The position numbers and the translations under genes are program-made. Below the pieces are notes generated by a model. That model was not told the DNA's origin, did no database searches, and saw only the letters and a list, made by a program, of their open reading frames with translations. A stretch of 64,000 nt of DNA from JBEKCP01 sp049509515. Its GTDB lineage: Bacteria; Planctomycetota; Planctomycetia; Pirellulales; Thermoguttaceae. This document shows positions 25,436-33,460 of the stretch, piece after piece. Where the stretch lies: positions 1-64,000 of the forward strand of contig JBEKZV010000019.1 of the NCBI GenBank assembly GCA_049509515.1, read 5' to 3'. Every line of letters begins with the position of its first letter. Within the stretch, counting starts at the first letter, position 1.

Positions 25436-26770
25436 ATGCCCGCTCGGCCGCTGCGTTTCGTCCATGCGAGCGATTTCCATCTGGAGATGCCCCTCCAGGG
25501 GGTGGTCGAGGTCCCGGAGCACTTGCGAGAGGCTTTCTGCGACGCGCCCTACACGGCAGCCCGGCGGGTCTTTGACGCGGCCCTGGCCGAAGAGGCCCGG
25601 TTCGTCGTGCTTTCCGGCGACCTCGTACATCCCGGCCGGGCCGGGCTTCGCGGGCCGCGGTTTCTGGTGGAGCAGTTCTTGCGACTGGCCGGGCAGGGCA
25701 TTGCCGTCTACTGGGCGGGAGGCGTAGTGGATCCGCCCGAAGCCTGGCCCTCGACCTTTCCCCTGCCCGAGAATGTCCACCTGTTTCCCCGGGGCAGGAC
25801 CGGCCGGTTCGTTCACGCACCGCACGGCACGCCGCTGGTGTGCCTTGTCGGCCAGAGCCGCGACGGCCCACGGCCCTTGCGGCTGGAGGGCTTCGAGCCG
25901 GACCCCGCCGGGGCAGCCCCAGGGGTACCCACGATCGCCGTGGCCAACGGGAGCATCGCGGCGGCCGCCCTGCCGGCCCGGGGCGTGTGCTACTGGGCGT
26001 TGGGCGGCCGGCCGGATCGCACGACGCTGCCCGGGGTACCCGCGGCCGTGGCCGGAGGGGTACCTGCGGCCGTTGCCGGAGGGTCCCCCACGGTGGCCCA
26101 CTGGCCGGGCAGTCCCCAAGGCCGCCGACCGGGGGAAACCGGCATCCACGGCTGCACCCTCGTCGAGCTGGACGAGAACGGGCAGGCCCGAACGAGTCTC
26201 CTGCCGACCGACGCGATTCGCTGGCTCGACGAGCGGCTTGCCGTGGACGAGTGTACCCGCCGCGAGGATCTCGACGCCCTGCTCGACCGGCGGATCCAGG
26301 GCCTGATGGAGGCGGCCCCGAAGGTGGACCTGCTCCTGGCGTGGACATTCGCCGGCAGCGGGCCGCTGGCGACCGAGCTCGGCGAGGGGCCGCTGGCGGC
26401 CGAGTTGTTGGCCCGCCTGCGGAGCGAGTACGGCTCGGCCACGCCGGCCGCGTGGAGCATTTCGCTGGAGGCCGAGCCGGCCGAAGCCCTCCCGGCCGAG
26501 CTCTACGAGCAGGAGACGATCTTGGGCGATTTCCTGCGGACCGTGCGGCAGTACGAGGTGAACCCGGCCGAGCCGCTCGAACTGGAAACGTATTTGGCGG
26601 AGGCGCATGTGGCTGGGGCGCTGGCCGCCGCGGTGTCCATGGCGGACCAGGAGACGCGCCGTGGGGTGCTCCGCGAAGCGGCCCTCTTGGGGGCGAAATT
26701 GCTCGGGGCCGGCGAAGAGGTCCCCTCTCCCTCCGGGAGCGACCTTGCTCTGCATGGTGCCCGAGGGTGA
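25436..26770 (+). CDS. SbcD/YhaO-like metallophosphoesterase, divergent active site
   Basis: The 444-residue protein starts like the SbcD/YhaO DNA-repair nucleases (RFVHASDFHLEMP) and has LSGDLVHPGRAG, the first two metal-binding blocks. The third block, usually GNHD, reads WAGGVVDPPEAWP, so the catalytic His is missing and nuclease activity is doubtful. Residues about 200-225 hold an 8-residue tandem repeat (GVPAAVAG twice, from 24-bp DNA repeats). The last 17 codons and the stop are encoded by a dispersed repeat (26720-26774). GGAGG lies 5 bases before ATG 25436. It pairs with the YhaN-like ATPase downstream, like yhaO-yhaN in Bacillus. Confidence 0.85.
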   Translation: MPARPLRFVHASDFHLEMPLQGVVEVPEHLREAFCDAPYTAARRVFDAALAEEARFVVLSGDLVHPGRAGLRGPRFLVEQFLRLAGQGIAVYWAGGVVDPPEAWPSTFPLPENVHLFPRGRTGRFVHAPHGTPLVCLVGQSRDGPRPLRLEGFEPDPAGAAPGVPTIAVANGSIAAAALPARGVCYWALGGRPDRTTLPGVPAAVAGGVPAAVAGGSPTVAHWPGSPQGRRPGETGIHGCTLVELDENGQARTSLLPTDAIRWLDERLAVDECTRREDLDALLDRRIQGLMEAAPKVDLLLAWTFAGSGPLATELGEGPLAAELLARLRSEYGSATPAAWSISLEAEPAEALPAELYEQETILGDFLRTVRQYEVNPAEPLELETYLAEAHVAGALAAAVSMADQETRRGVLREAALLGAKLLGAGEEVPSPSGSDLALHGARG

Positions 26771-26774
26771 GGGC
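26720..26774. repeat. 55-bp dispersed repeat, copy 2, forming a gene end
   Basis: Reverse copy of 20641-20695, 51 of 55 identical. It encodes the C-terminus of the SbcD-like protein and supplies its TGA stop (26768-26770). Confidence 0.95.
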
Positions 26775-26803
26775 TAGAGCCGTAAAGATCACCGCGTTGA
26801 GAA

Positions 26804-26860
26804 ATGTAGACCGCACACGCCGTGTGCGGAACCTCCGCACACGGCGTGTGCGGTCTACAT
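26804..26860. repeat. perfect 27-bp-arm palindrome next to a gene start
   Basis: Arms 26804-26830 and 26834-26860 are perfect complements around a 3-base loop; each arm contains CCGCACACGCCGTGTGCGG, itself a palindrome. It ends 14 bp before the YhaN-like start codon. Confidence 0.95.
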
Positions 26861-26874
26861 AGAGGGTCCAAGCC

Positions 26875-29800
26875 GTGAAAATCACCGCGTTGGAAGTCGA
26901 CGGTTACGGCGTGTGGAGCGGCCTGCGGATCGAGCGGTTCGCCGACGGCCTGAACGTCGTCTACGGCCCGAACGAGGCGGGCAAATCGACCCTCTTGCAG
27001 TTCATCCGCTCGATGCTCTACGGCTTCTCGCCCGAGCGCCGGCGGTACTTTCCGCCCCTACACGGCGGGCGGCCCGGCGGACGCCTCGATCTGGCAGGCC
27101 CCAACGGCCGCTTCCAGATCGATCGCCACGATGAGGCCGGCTCGGAGCCCGGCCGGCAGGAAGGGGTAGCCGGCCAGGAGCAGATCACCATCACGGCCGC
27201 CGACGGCACCCGCCAGGGCGAGCACACGCTGCGGTTCCTCCTGGCCAACCTCGACGAGGCGATCTTCAACAACGTCTTCGCCGTCGGGCTCCGCGAAATC
27301 CAGGAACTCGGCACGCTCGGCGATACCGAGGCGGCCGACCTGCTTTACGGCATCTCCGCCGGCCTGGACCGCGTCTCGCTGGTGGAAGTCATGCGGGAGT
27401 TGGAGTCCTCGCGAAACCGCATCCTCGACGCCGGGGGCGGCCCGTGCCAGGTCGTCCAACTGTTGGCCGACCGCCAGAAGCTCCAGCAGGAGATCGAGGA
27501 CCTCGAGTCCGTCGGCCGCCGCTACGGCCGGCTGGCCGCCGAGCGGGGCCGGCTGGACCGCGACGTGATGCGGCTGGACGAGGAGAAGAACGCCGCCGGG
27601 CAGCGGCTTCGGGTGATCGAGCTGGCCCTGGGGCTCGGCGACCGCTGGGCCCGCCGGGCCGCTTTGGACGACGAGCTCTCCGCGCTGGGGCCGCAGCCGG
27701 CCATGCCCGCGGATGCCCTCGAGCGGCTCGACGCCCTCGGGGCACGGCTGGAGAAGTGCCACGGGCGGCTCCAGCGGCTCGATCGGCAGCGGGAGGAGCT
27801 TCGCCGGGAGGCGGGCGGACTGGAGGTCAATGCCGCCCTGGCCCGGCACGCCGCCCGCATCGAGGCCCTTGTCGAGCAAGAACCCTGGCTCAGCGCCGCG
27901 GAGGGCCAGGTGGCCGCATTGGAGAAGGAACTCACCGGGCTCGACGCGAAGCTGGCGGCCGAGCATCAGAAGCTCGGGCTCGGCCAGGCCGCCGACCCCG
28001 AGTCGCTGGTGCAGCTTTCGCCGCGGGCGGTCCGGCGGCTCCGCAGTCCCGCGCGGGCGATGGAGAAATCCGCTGGCCAGGCCCAGCAGGCCCGGGGCGG
28101 GGCCGCCGCCGCGCAAGAGGCCGCCGCCGCCCTGGCACGCCAGCTCGACGCCGCGCTGGCCACGTGTGCCACTGCTTGGAACAAGCAGTGCAGCGGGGAG
28201 GAGGGCGTACCGAAGGCACTGCTTGTACCAAGCAGTGGCACACCCGCATGCGGCGGTGCCGCCTCCACCGATCTAGCTACGGCCATCGACCGCTCGGGCA
28301 GTGTCGTCGCCCAACTCCGCCGCCGCATCCAGCTCGATGAGCGGCTCGACCAGATGACCGGCTACCAAACCGAGCTCGAAGGGCAAAGCCGGGGCCTGCT
28401 GGACCACCAGCTCTTGCCGGGTTGGGTCCTGGCGGGCCTGGGGGTCGTCTTCGTACTGGGGCTGGTGCTGCTGGTGGCCGGGGTGTTCATGCCGGCGTCG
28501 ATGACCGGCTCGCTGGGTTGGGGTCTGGCCCTTTTGGGTCTTGCGGCGATCTGCGGGGCCGCAGCCGGCAAGGTCTTCTTGGATCGCTCCAACGCCAGGC
28601 AACTCGAGGCCTGTCAGAAGCAGCTCCACATGCTCCAGTTGCAAATCAAGCAGGCCCAACAGGATCGGGATCTGCTGGACGGGCAGCTTCCGCACGGCGG
28701 CGGCCCGATCGCGGCGCGGCTGGCGGCGGCCGAGCAGGAGCTGACCGCGCTGGAGCAGTTGGCCCCGTTGGAGGCCCGGCGGGGGGCGGCCCGGCAGGAG
28801 GCGGCGGCCGCCGCCGACCGCGAAGCGGCGGCTCGCCAACAGTATCGCGCGGCCCGTCATCGCTGGCGCGACGCCCTGGTCGCCGCCGGCCTGCCCACCC
28901 GCTTGACGCCTCGCCAGGTCCGTCGCATCGCCCGGCAAGCGGACGAGATCCACGAGATCGAGCGCCGCATGGTGCAGTGCCGCGAGGAGTTGTCCGGGCG
29001 GCGGCGGGAGGTGGATATGCTCGCCGGCCGCGTGACCCAACTGGCCGCCGACTGCGGTTTGGCCGCCGCCGGCGCCCAGCCGGTCGCCCAGCTTCGGCAG
29101 CTTGCCGACGCATTGGGGCGGCAGCAGGCCGAGATCGCCCGCCGCGAGGCGATCCGCCGCCAGTTGCGGGAAGTGCGCCGCCGCCGGACGCGGCTGGACG
29201 AGGCCGCCGGGCGGCTCCGCCGCCGCCGCCGGCAGTTGTTCCGCGAGGCCGGGGCCGAAGACGAACAGGAATTCCGCCGCCGTGCCGTGGACGTGGCGCG
29301 GGCGGAAGTGCTGCGCCGGGACCGCGACGCCCTGGATCGCGAGATCACCGCCGCCCTGGGCGACCGCTGCTCGCAGCAGTCGCTTCGCCAGGAGCTCGAA
29401 GGGGAGGCGGCCGCGGGTCTGGAGGCCCGCCGCCAGCAGGCCCAAACCACGCTGGCCGCCCTCGAACACGATCTCCATGAGCGGATCGAGAGCCGCGCTC
29501 AGGTGGCCGAGCAGATGCGGGTCCTGACCGACGACCGGCAACTGGCCCACCGGCAGCTCGACCTGGCGGTGCTCCAGGAGCGGCTGGACCGTGCGATCCG
29601 CCGCTGGCAGGTGCTGGCCGTCGCCTGCCGCATCCTGGATACGATCCGCACGACCTACGAGCGCGAGCGTCAGCCCGAAGCGCTCCGCGAGGCCTCCGGC
29701 TACCTGGATCGGCTGACCGGTGGGCGATACCGGCGGGTGTGGACGCCGCTGGGCGAGCGGGTCCTGCGGGTCGAGGACGCCGAGGGGCGGGCCCTGGCGG

Positions 29801-30390
29801 TCGAATTGCTCAGCCGCGGCACGCGGGAGCAATTGTTCTTGAGCCTGCGGCTGGCCCTGGCCGCCGGCTACGCCCGTCGCGGCGCCCCGCTGCCGCTGGT
29901 GCTGGACGACGTGCTGGTGAACTTCGACGCCGATCGGGCCTCGGCCGCCGCGACGGTACTCCGCGATTTCGCCCAGGCCGGCCACCAGCTTCTCGTCTTC
30001 ACGTGCCACGAGCACATCGCGGGGCTCTTCAAGTCGCTGCGGGTGCCGGTCAACTCGCTGCCCGAGAGCGCCGCGGCCGGGCCGCCCCCGTTGGTGTTCC
30101 AGGACCCGGCGGCGGAGAAACCACGCCGTGTACGCCGATCCGGCACCCCGCCGCGGAAAGCCGCTGCGAAGCGGGCCCCCGAGCCCGAAAAGGAAATCGA
30201 GCCGCCAGACCCGGCCGGCGAAGAAGCAGAAGACGACCGTTCTTTGCGCGACGACGGGGCTGCGGACGACGAGCCGCTCGACGCGGCCGACCCCTGGGAT
30301 GAGGAAGACGAAGAAGACGAAGAGGACAACTGGAAAGAAGCGGACTCGGACGAAGGGCCCTTCGAGGATGGCGACGTCGAAGCGGCCTGA
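26875..30390 (+). CDS. YhaN/SbcC-like AAA ATPase with coiled coils and membrane helices
   Basis: The 1171-residue protein has the split ATPase of the SMC/Rad50 type: Walker A GPNEAGKST at residues 31-39 and Walker B LPLVLDDVLVNFD near 1006-1018, preceded by the signature LSRGTREQLFLSLRLAL. Long Arg/Glu/Ala-rich coiled coils lie between, broken by two membrane helices near 515-570, as in YhaN. The tail after 1060 is Lys/Arg-rich and then very acidic (EEDEEDEEDNWKEADSDEG). The GTG start at 26875 has GAGGG 8 bases upstream. Residues about 430-457 are encoded by an 80-bp hairpin repeat. It probably works with the SbcD-like protein in DNA repair or processing at the membrane. Confidence 0.9.
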   Translation: MKITALEVDGYGVWSGLRIERFADGLNVVYGPNEAGKSTLLQFIRSMLYGFSPERRRYFPPLHGGRPGGRLDLAGPNGRFQIDRHDEAGSEPGRQEGVAGQEQITITAADGTRQGEHTLRFLLANLDEAIFNNVFAVGLREIQELGTLGDTEAADLLYGISAGLDRVSLVEVMRELESSRNRILDAGGGPCQVVQLLADRQKLQQEIEDLESVGRRYGRLAAERGRLDRDVMRLDEEKNAAGQRLRVIELALGLGDRWARRAALDDELSALGPQPAMPADALERLDALGARLEKCHGRLQRLDRQREELRREAGGLEVNAALARHAARIEALVEQEPWLSAAEGQVAALEKELTGLDAKLAAEHQKLGLGQAADPESLVQLSPRAVRRLRSPARAMEKSAGQAQQARGGAAAAQEAAAALARQLDAALATCATAWNKQCSGEEGVPKALLVPSSGTPACGGAASTDLATAIDRSGSVVAQLRRRIQLDERLDQMTGYQTELEGQSRGLLDHQLLPGWVLAGLGVVFVLGLVLLVAGVFMPASMTGSLGWGLALLGLAAICGAAAGKVFLDRSNARQLEACQKQLHMLQLQIKQAQQDRDLLDGQLPHGGGPIAARLAAAEQELTALEQLAPLEARRGAARQEAAAAADREAAARQQYRAARHRWRDALVAAGLPTRLTPRQVRRIARQADEIHEIERRMVQCREELSGRRREVDMLAGRVTQLAADCGLAAAGAQPVAQLRQLADALGRQQAEIARREAIRRQLREVRRRRTRLDEAAGRLRRRRRQLFREAGAEDEQEFRRRAVDVARAEVLRRDRDALDREITAALGDRCSQQSLRQELEGEAAAGLEARRQQAQTTLAALEHDLHERIESRAQVAEQMRVLTDDRQLAHRQLDLAVLQERLDRAIRRWQVLAVACRILDTIRTTYERERQPEALREASGYLDRLTGGRYRRVWTPLGERVLRVEDAEGRALAVELLSRGTREQLFLSLRLALAAGYARRGAPLPLVLDDVLVNFDADRASAAATVLRDFAQAGHQLLVFTCHEHIAGLFKSLRVPVNSLPESAAAGPPPLVFQDPAAEKPRRVRRSGTPPRKAAAKRAPEPEKEIEPPDPAGEEAEDDRSLRDDGAADDEPLDAADPWDEEDEEDEEDNWKEADSDEGPFEDGDVEAA
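28164..28243. repeat. hairpin repeat inside the YhaN-like coding sequence
   Basis: Arms 28164-28190 and 28217-28243, starting GTGTGCCACTGCTTGG, pair over 27 bp with one mismatch. The element is translated as a Cys/Pro/Gly-rich stretch in an otherwise coiled-coil region. Confidence 0.9.
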
Positions 30391-30419
30391 ATACGCCGGT
30401 GCCCGGTACCTGGAGGTTG

Positions 30420-30575
30420 CGGATCTTGTAGGGTGGGTTGAGCGCAGCGAGCCCCACCATCGGCAATTCAGCCCTTTTCTCTGGTGGGGCTCGCCGACCA
30501 ACGCTGCGCGTCGGTGCCCGTCGACCCACCCTGCCCTCACCCTGCCCTCTCCCGGAGGGAGAGGGGACGCTCGCT
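30420..30575. repeat. composite hairpin repeat before the isomerase-like gene
   Basis: GTAGGGTGGGTTGAGCGCAG and CAGCGAGCCCCACCA face TGGTGGGGCTCGC and CCCACCC further on, with ACCAACGCTGCGCGTCGGT (also near 10439) and a CTCTCCC...GGGAGAGG block after them. It fills much of the 299-bp gap. Confidence 0.8.
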
Positions 30576-30689
30576 CGGGCCGACCGGTTGACGGCGGCGT
30601 TGGGGGCGTCCAGAATGGTAGGTGCGCCGCTTGAGCGGCACACGGCTTTCGACGAGCAGCAACACCCTGGAAAACACGAGGAGCCAGTC

Positions 30690-31595
30690 ATGGCACGATC
30701 CGGCAGTAGAATCCAAGCCAGTTGCAACAGACTCACCCGCCGCGCGCTGCTGGGCACCGCGGCCTCTACGGCCGCCCTGGCGGCGTTGGGACCGCTCGGG
30801 CGGTATGCGGCCGCCGCCGAGGGCAAGGGGCGAATCCACCAGTCGGCCTGCCTGTGGTGCTACCAGGGCTACCTCGGCCGCGCCAAGATGAGCCTCGACG
30901 ACTTTTGCGAGGCCTGCAAGAAAATCGGCCTCGTCTCGATCGAGCTCTGCGGCCCCGACGTCTGGCCGACCCTCAAGAAGCACGGCCTGATCTGCGCCAT
31001 GACCCCCAGCCACTCGATCGGCAAGGGTCTGAACCGCCCGAAAAACCACGAGGAGTGCCTGGCGAGCGTCCGCAAGGGCATCGACAGCACGGCGGCCGCC
31101 GGCTTCCCCAACGTGATCTGCTTCTCCGGCAACCGCGAGGGCATGGACGACCAGGAAGGTTTGGCCAACTGCGTGGCCGGCCTGAAGAAGATCGCCGGCT
31201 ATGCGGAACGGAAGAAGGTCACCGTCTGCCTGGAGTTCCTCAATTCGCACGACCACGGGGACTACATGGCCGACTCGACGAAGTGGTGCGTCGACCTGGT
31301 CCACGGCGTCGGCTCGCCGCGGGTCAAGGTCCTGTACGACATCTACCATGCGGGCATGATGAAGGAAGACCCGCTGGCCGACGTCCAGAAGCACCACGAC
31401 TGCTGGGGCCACTTCCACACCGGCGGCGTGCCCGGCCGCCACGAGATCGACCAGACGCAAACCCTGGACTACGGCAAGATCATGCGGGCGATCGCGGACA
31501 GCGGCTTTACGGGGTACGTCGGCCAGGAGTTCATTCCCAAGTCTCCCGACGCCCTGAAGAGCCTCGCGGAAGCCGTGGCGATCTGCGACGTCTGA
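30690..31595 (+). CDS. Tat-exported hydroxypyruvate isomerase-like TIM-barrel protein
   Basis: The 301-residue protein has a Tat signal (RLTRRALLGTAASTAALAAL) and a xylose-isomerase-like TIM barrel of the hydroxypyruvate isomerase/IolE group. Metal-site residues are visible as CLEFLNSHDHGDY (Glu and His), LYDIYHAGMM (Asp, His), HFHTGGVPGRHE and GQEFIPK near the end. Members isomerise or epimerise small sugars; the substrate is unknown and export by Tat suggests a periplasmic role. GAGGAG lies 7 bases before ATG 30690. The ORF extension to 30438 runs through repeat sequence and is rejected. It appears monocistronic. Confidence 0.91.
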   Translation: MARSGSRIQASCNRLTRRALLGTAASTAALAALGPLGRYAAAAEGKGRIHQSACLWCYQGYLGRAKMSLDDFCEACKKIGLVSIELCGPDVWPTLKKHGLICAMTPSHSIGKGLNRPKNHEECLASVRKGIDSTAAAGFPNVICFSGNREGMDDQEGLANCVAGLKKIAGYAERKKVTVCLEFLNSHDHGDYMADSTKWCVDLVHGVGSPRVKVLYDIYHAGMMKEDPLADVQKHHDCWGHFHTGGVPGRHEIDQTQTLDYGKIMRAIADSGFTGYVGQEFIPKSPDALKSLAEAVAICDV

Positions 31596-31789
31596 TCCCC
31601 CGACATGGGTAAGGAAAAACCGGGCGCTCGGCACCGGCAAATCCCGTAGGACCGGTAAGGTTTCTCCGGATTCGCAGCCGGCCTTTGGCCGTTATGCTTA
31701 GACTGGATCTGGCAGCCGCTCGGCGGGCGACTCAGCCCCAGGTTCACGGATTTGTAGTCCGCAACAACATGGAAGGGAGGCGACGAGCC

Positions 31790-32083
31790 ATGGCAACGAT
31801 GATCGACTGGAAGGTTCTGGCTGCATCACCCAAGGATCAGGACATTTTGGGCCAGCGGGCGACGGAGGAGAAGGCGCAGTCGCGCTTGAGGCAGTCGCCG
31901 TACCTCGCCCTGCGGCAAGTGGTGTGCGAAGTGCGCGACGGGGTGCTCTTGTTGCGGGGCCGCGTCCCCAGCTACTACATGAAACAGGTCGCTCAAAGCA
32001 TCGTGCAGTGCGTCGAGGGTGCGTTGGAAATCCGCAATCAGTTGGACGTGGCGCCCCTGCCGGCCGGGGCCGAAAGGTGGTAA
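31790..32083 (+). CDS. small BON-domain protein
   Basis: The 97-residue protein is mostly one BON domain: EEKAQSRLRQSPYLALRQVV, then CEVRDGVLLLRGRVPSYYMK and IVQCVEGALEIRNQLDV. BON domains bind phospholipid or other envelope parts in osmotically induced proteins such as OsmY, but this copy has no signal peptide, so it is probably cytoplasmic. Many planctomycetes encode such lone BON proteins. ATG 31790 is chosen for the AGGGAGG about 9 bases upstream; the frame stays open to 31685. It may be cotranscribed with the STAS gene downstream, with a hairpin repeat between them. Confidence 0.85.
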   Translation: MATMIDWKVLAASPKDQDILGQRATEEKAQSRLRQSPYLALRQVVCEVRDGVLLLRGRVPSYYMKQVAQSIVQCVEGALEIRNQLDVAPLPAGAERW

Positions 32084-32089
32084 GGAAAT

Positions 32090-32160
32090 GTATCCGGCAC
32101 ACTCCGTGTGCCGCCCGGGTATCCGCTTGCGGGTGGCGGCACACGGAGTGTGCCGGATAC
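32090..32160. repeat. hairpin repeat, second copy of the 7898 element
   Basis: Perfect 26-base arms (32090-32115 and 32135-32160), beginning GTATCCGGCACACTCC, flank a 19-base loop with ATCCGCTTGCGGGT. The arms are identical over 24 bases to those inside the BMC operon. Confidence 0.95.
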
Positions 32161-32237
32161 GTTGGACTCCGGGAAATCATTATCGACCATTTGCTAGGGC
32201 CCGCGCCTGTGCCGGCTACAACAAGGAGGAAACGCCG

Positions 32238-32618
32238 ATGATCGCAACTGCTACGTTCTGGGACCTTCAAGTCCAGCGCGGCCCCGGCTGCCTGTTCGTC
32301 CGACTCTGCCCCACCACCCATGAGTTCTTGCCGGACCTTTCCTTGGCCGACGAGCTTTGGGCCCTCCTGGAGCAGCATTTCACCTATTCCCTCGTGCTGG
32401 AATTGGACCAGGTCGGGCTGCTCGACAGCCACCTCTTGGGCGAGATCGCCACCTTGGCCGGGCGGATCGAGGTCCACGGGGGGATGCTCCGCCTCTGCGG
32501 GCTGTCGCCGGAGAGCCGGGAAACGCTCCGTCGCTGCCATTTGAGCGACTCCCTGCCGGCTTATCTCAGCCGGGAAGACGCCCTGTTCGCAAGATGCCGT
32601 CCCGGGCAACCCCGGTGA
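32238..32618 (+). CDS. STAS-domain (anti-anti-sigma-like) protein
   Basis: The 126-residue protein has a STAS fold: ATFWDLQVQRGPGCLFVRLC as the first strands, then LVLELDQVGLLDSHLLGEIA, where the Ser in LDSH is at the position phosphorylated in anti-anti-sigma factors, and GGMLRLCGLSPESRETLRRC. Such proteins bind anti-sigma kinases or act in other partner-switching systems. AAGGAGGA lies 7 bases before ATG 32238, a very strong site; the ORF from 32019 has no support. No anti-sigma partner is nearby, so its pathway is unknown. Confidence 0.88.
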   Translation: MIATATFWDLQVQRGPGCLFVRLCPTTHEFLPDLSLADELWALLEQHFTYSLVLELDQVGLLDSHLLGEIATLAGRIEVHGGMLRLCGLSPESRETLRRCHLSDSLPAYLSREDALFARCRPGQPR

Positions 32619-32791
32619 TGGCCCCGCTGGGCTGCGGCCGCCTTCGGAAACGGCGGGCAGGGCACCGCGCGGAGCGTGGTCACCCGCTAAACTGCTTACG
32701 CCCGCCTGCCCACCGCCCACTGGACGCTTCTTGCCCAGCACGATAGGATGGTTCCGTTATTTGCAGTCCGGTGGAGGGGAGTCGCCAGGGC

Positions 32792-33460
32792 ATGGAGCCG
32801 GGACCCTTGTTGACGTTTCCCAAGTGGGCCAACCAGGCGGCCGTCGGCGTGCTGCTGGCCGTGGTCGGACTGCCGCTCTACGCCGGCCTGCTGCTGGGTT
32901 ACGGGGCCCATCCGTCGACTTTGAACGTCGGCTATCAGCCCGTGCAGCCGGTGCCCTATAGCCATGCCCTGCACGTCGGCAAGCTCGGCCTGGACTGCCG
33001 CTACTGCCACACGACGGTGGAGCAGACCGCGATGGCCGCCCTGCCGCCCACGGACGTGTGCATGAACTGCCACCACGCCATCCTGCCCGACTCGCCGCAG
33101 CTTGGCGAGATTCGCCGCAGCTACGTCGAGGGCACGCCGGTCCGCTGGATCAAGGTCCACGACCTGGCCGAGTACGTCTATTTCAATCACAGCGCCCACG
33201 TCACGGCGGGCGTGGGGTGCAGCGAGTGCCACGGCCCGGTCCAGCAGATGGCGCGGGTGCGGACGGTCGCGCCCTTGAACATGGCCTGGTGCCTGGAGTG
33301 CCACCGCAACCCCGAATCGCATCTGCGGCCGCGGGACCAGGCAACCAACATGGATTGGACGCCGCCGGCCGACGCGGAGATCCGGACCGCTCTGGGCAAG
33401 GAACTCCGCGAGAAGTACCACGTCCACCCGAACACGGACTGCGTGACATGCCACCGGTGA
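32792..33460 (+). CDS. actA: Alternative Complex III subunit ActA, pentahaem cytochrome c
   Basis: The 222-residue protein has one N-terminal membrane anchor (WANQAAVGVLLAVVGLPLYA) and five CxxCH haem sites: CRYCH, CMNCH, CSECH, CLECH and CVTCH, the last at the very C-terminus. This matches ActA, the multihaem subunit of Alternative Complex III, which takes electrons from quinol and passes them to a periplasmic cytochrome or directly to the oxidase. ATG 32792 has GGAGGGGAG about 10 bases upstream. The gene overlaps actB by 13 bp, and the whole act-cta cluster reads as one unit. Confidence 0.96.
   Translation: MEPGPLLTFPKWANQAAVGVLLAVVGLPLYAGLLLGYGAHPSTLNVGYQPVQPVPYSHALHVGKLGLDCRYCHTTVEQTAMAALPPTDVCMNCHHAILPDSPQLGEIRRSYVEGTPVRWIKVHDLAEYVYFNHSAHVTAGVGCSECHGPVQQMARVRTVAPLNMAWCLECHRNPESHLRPRDQATNMDWTPPADAEIRTALGKELREKYHVHPNTDCVTCHR

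Noticed and set aside
28273..30540. 755-residue minus-strand ORF opposite the YhaN-like gene
   Set aside because: Antisense shadow with Gln/Gly/Arg-rich sequence and no recognisable domain; the ATPase on the plus strand is complete.
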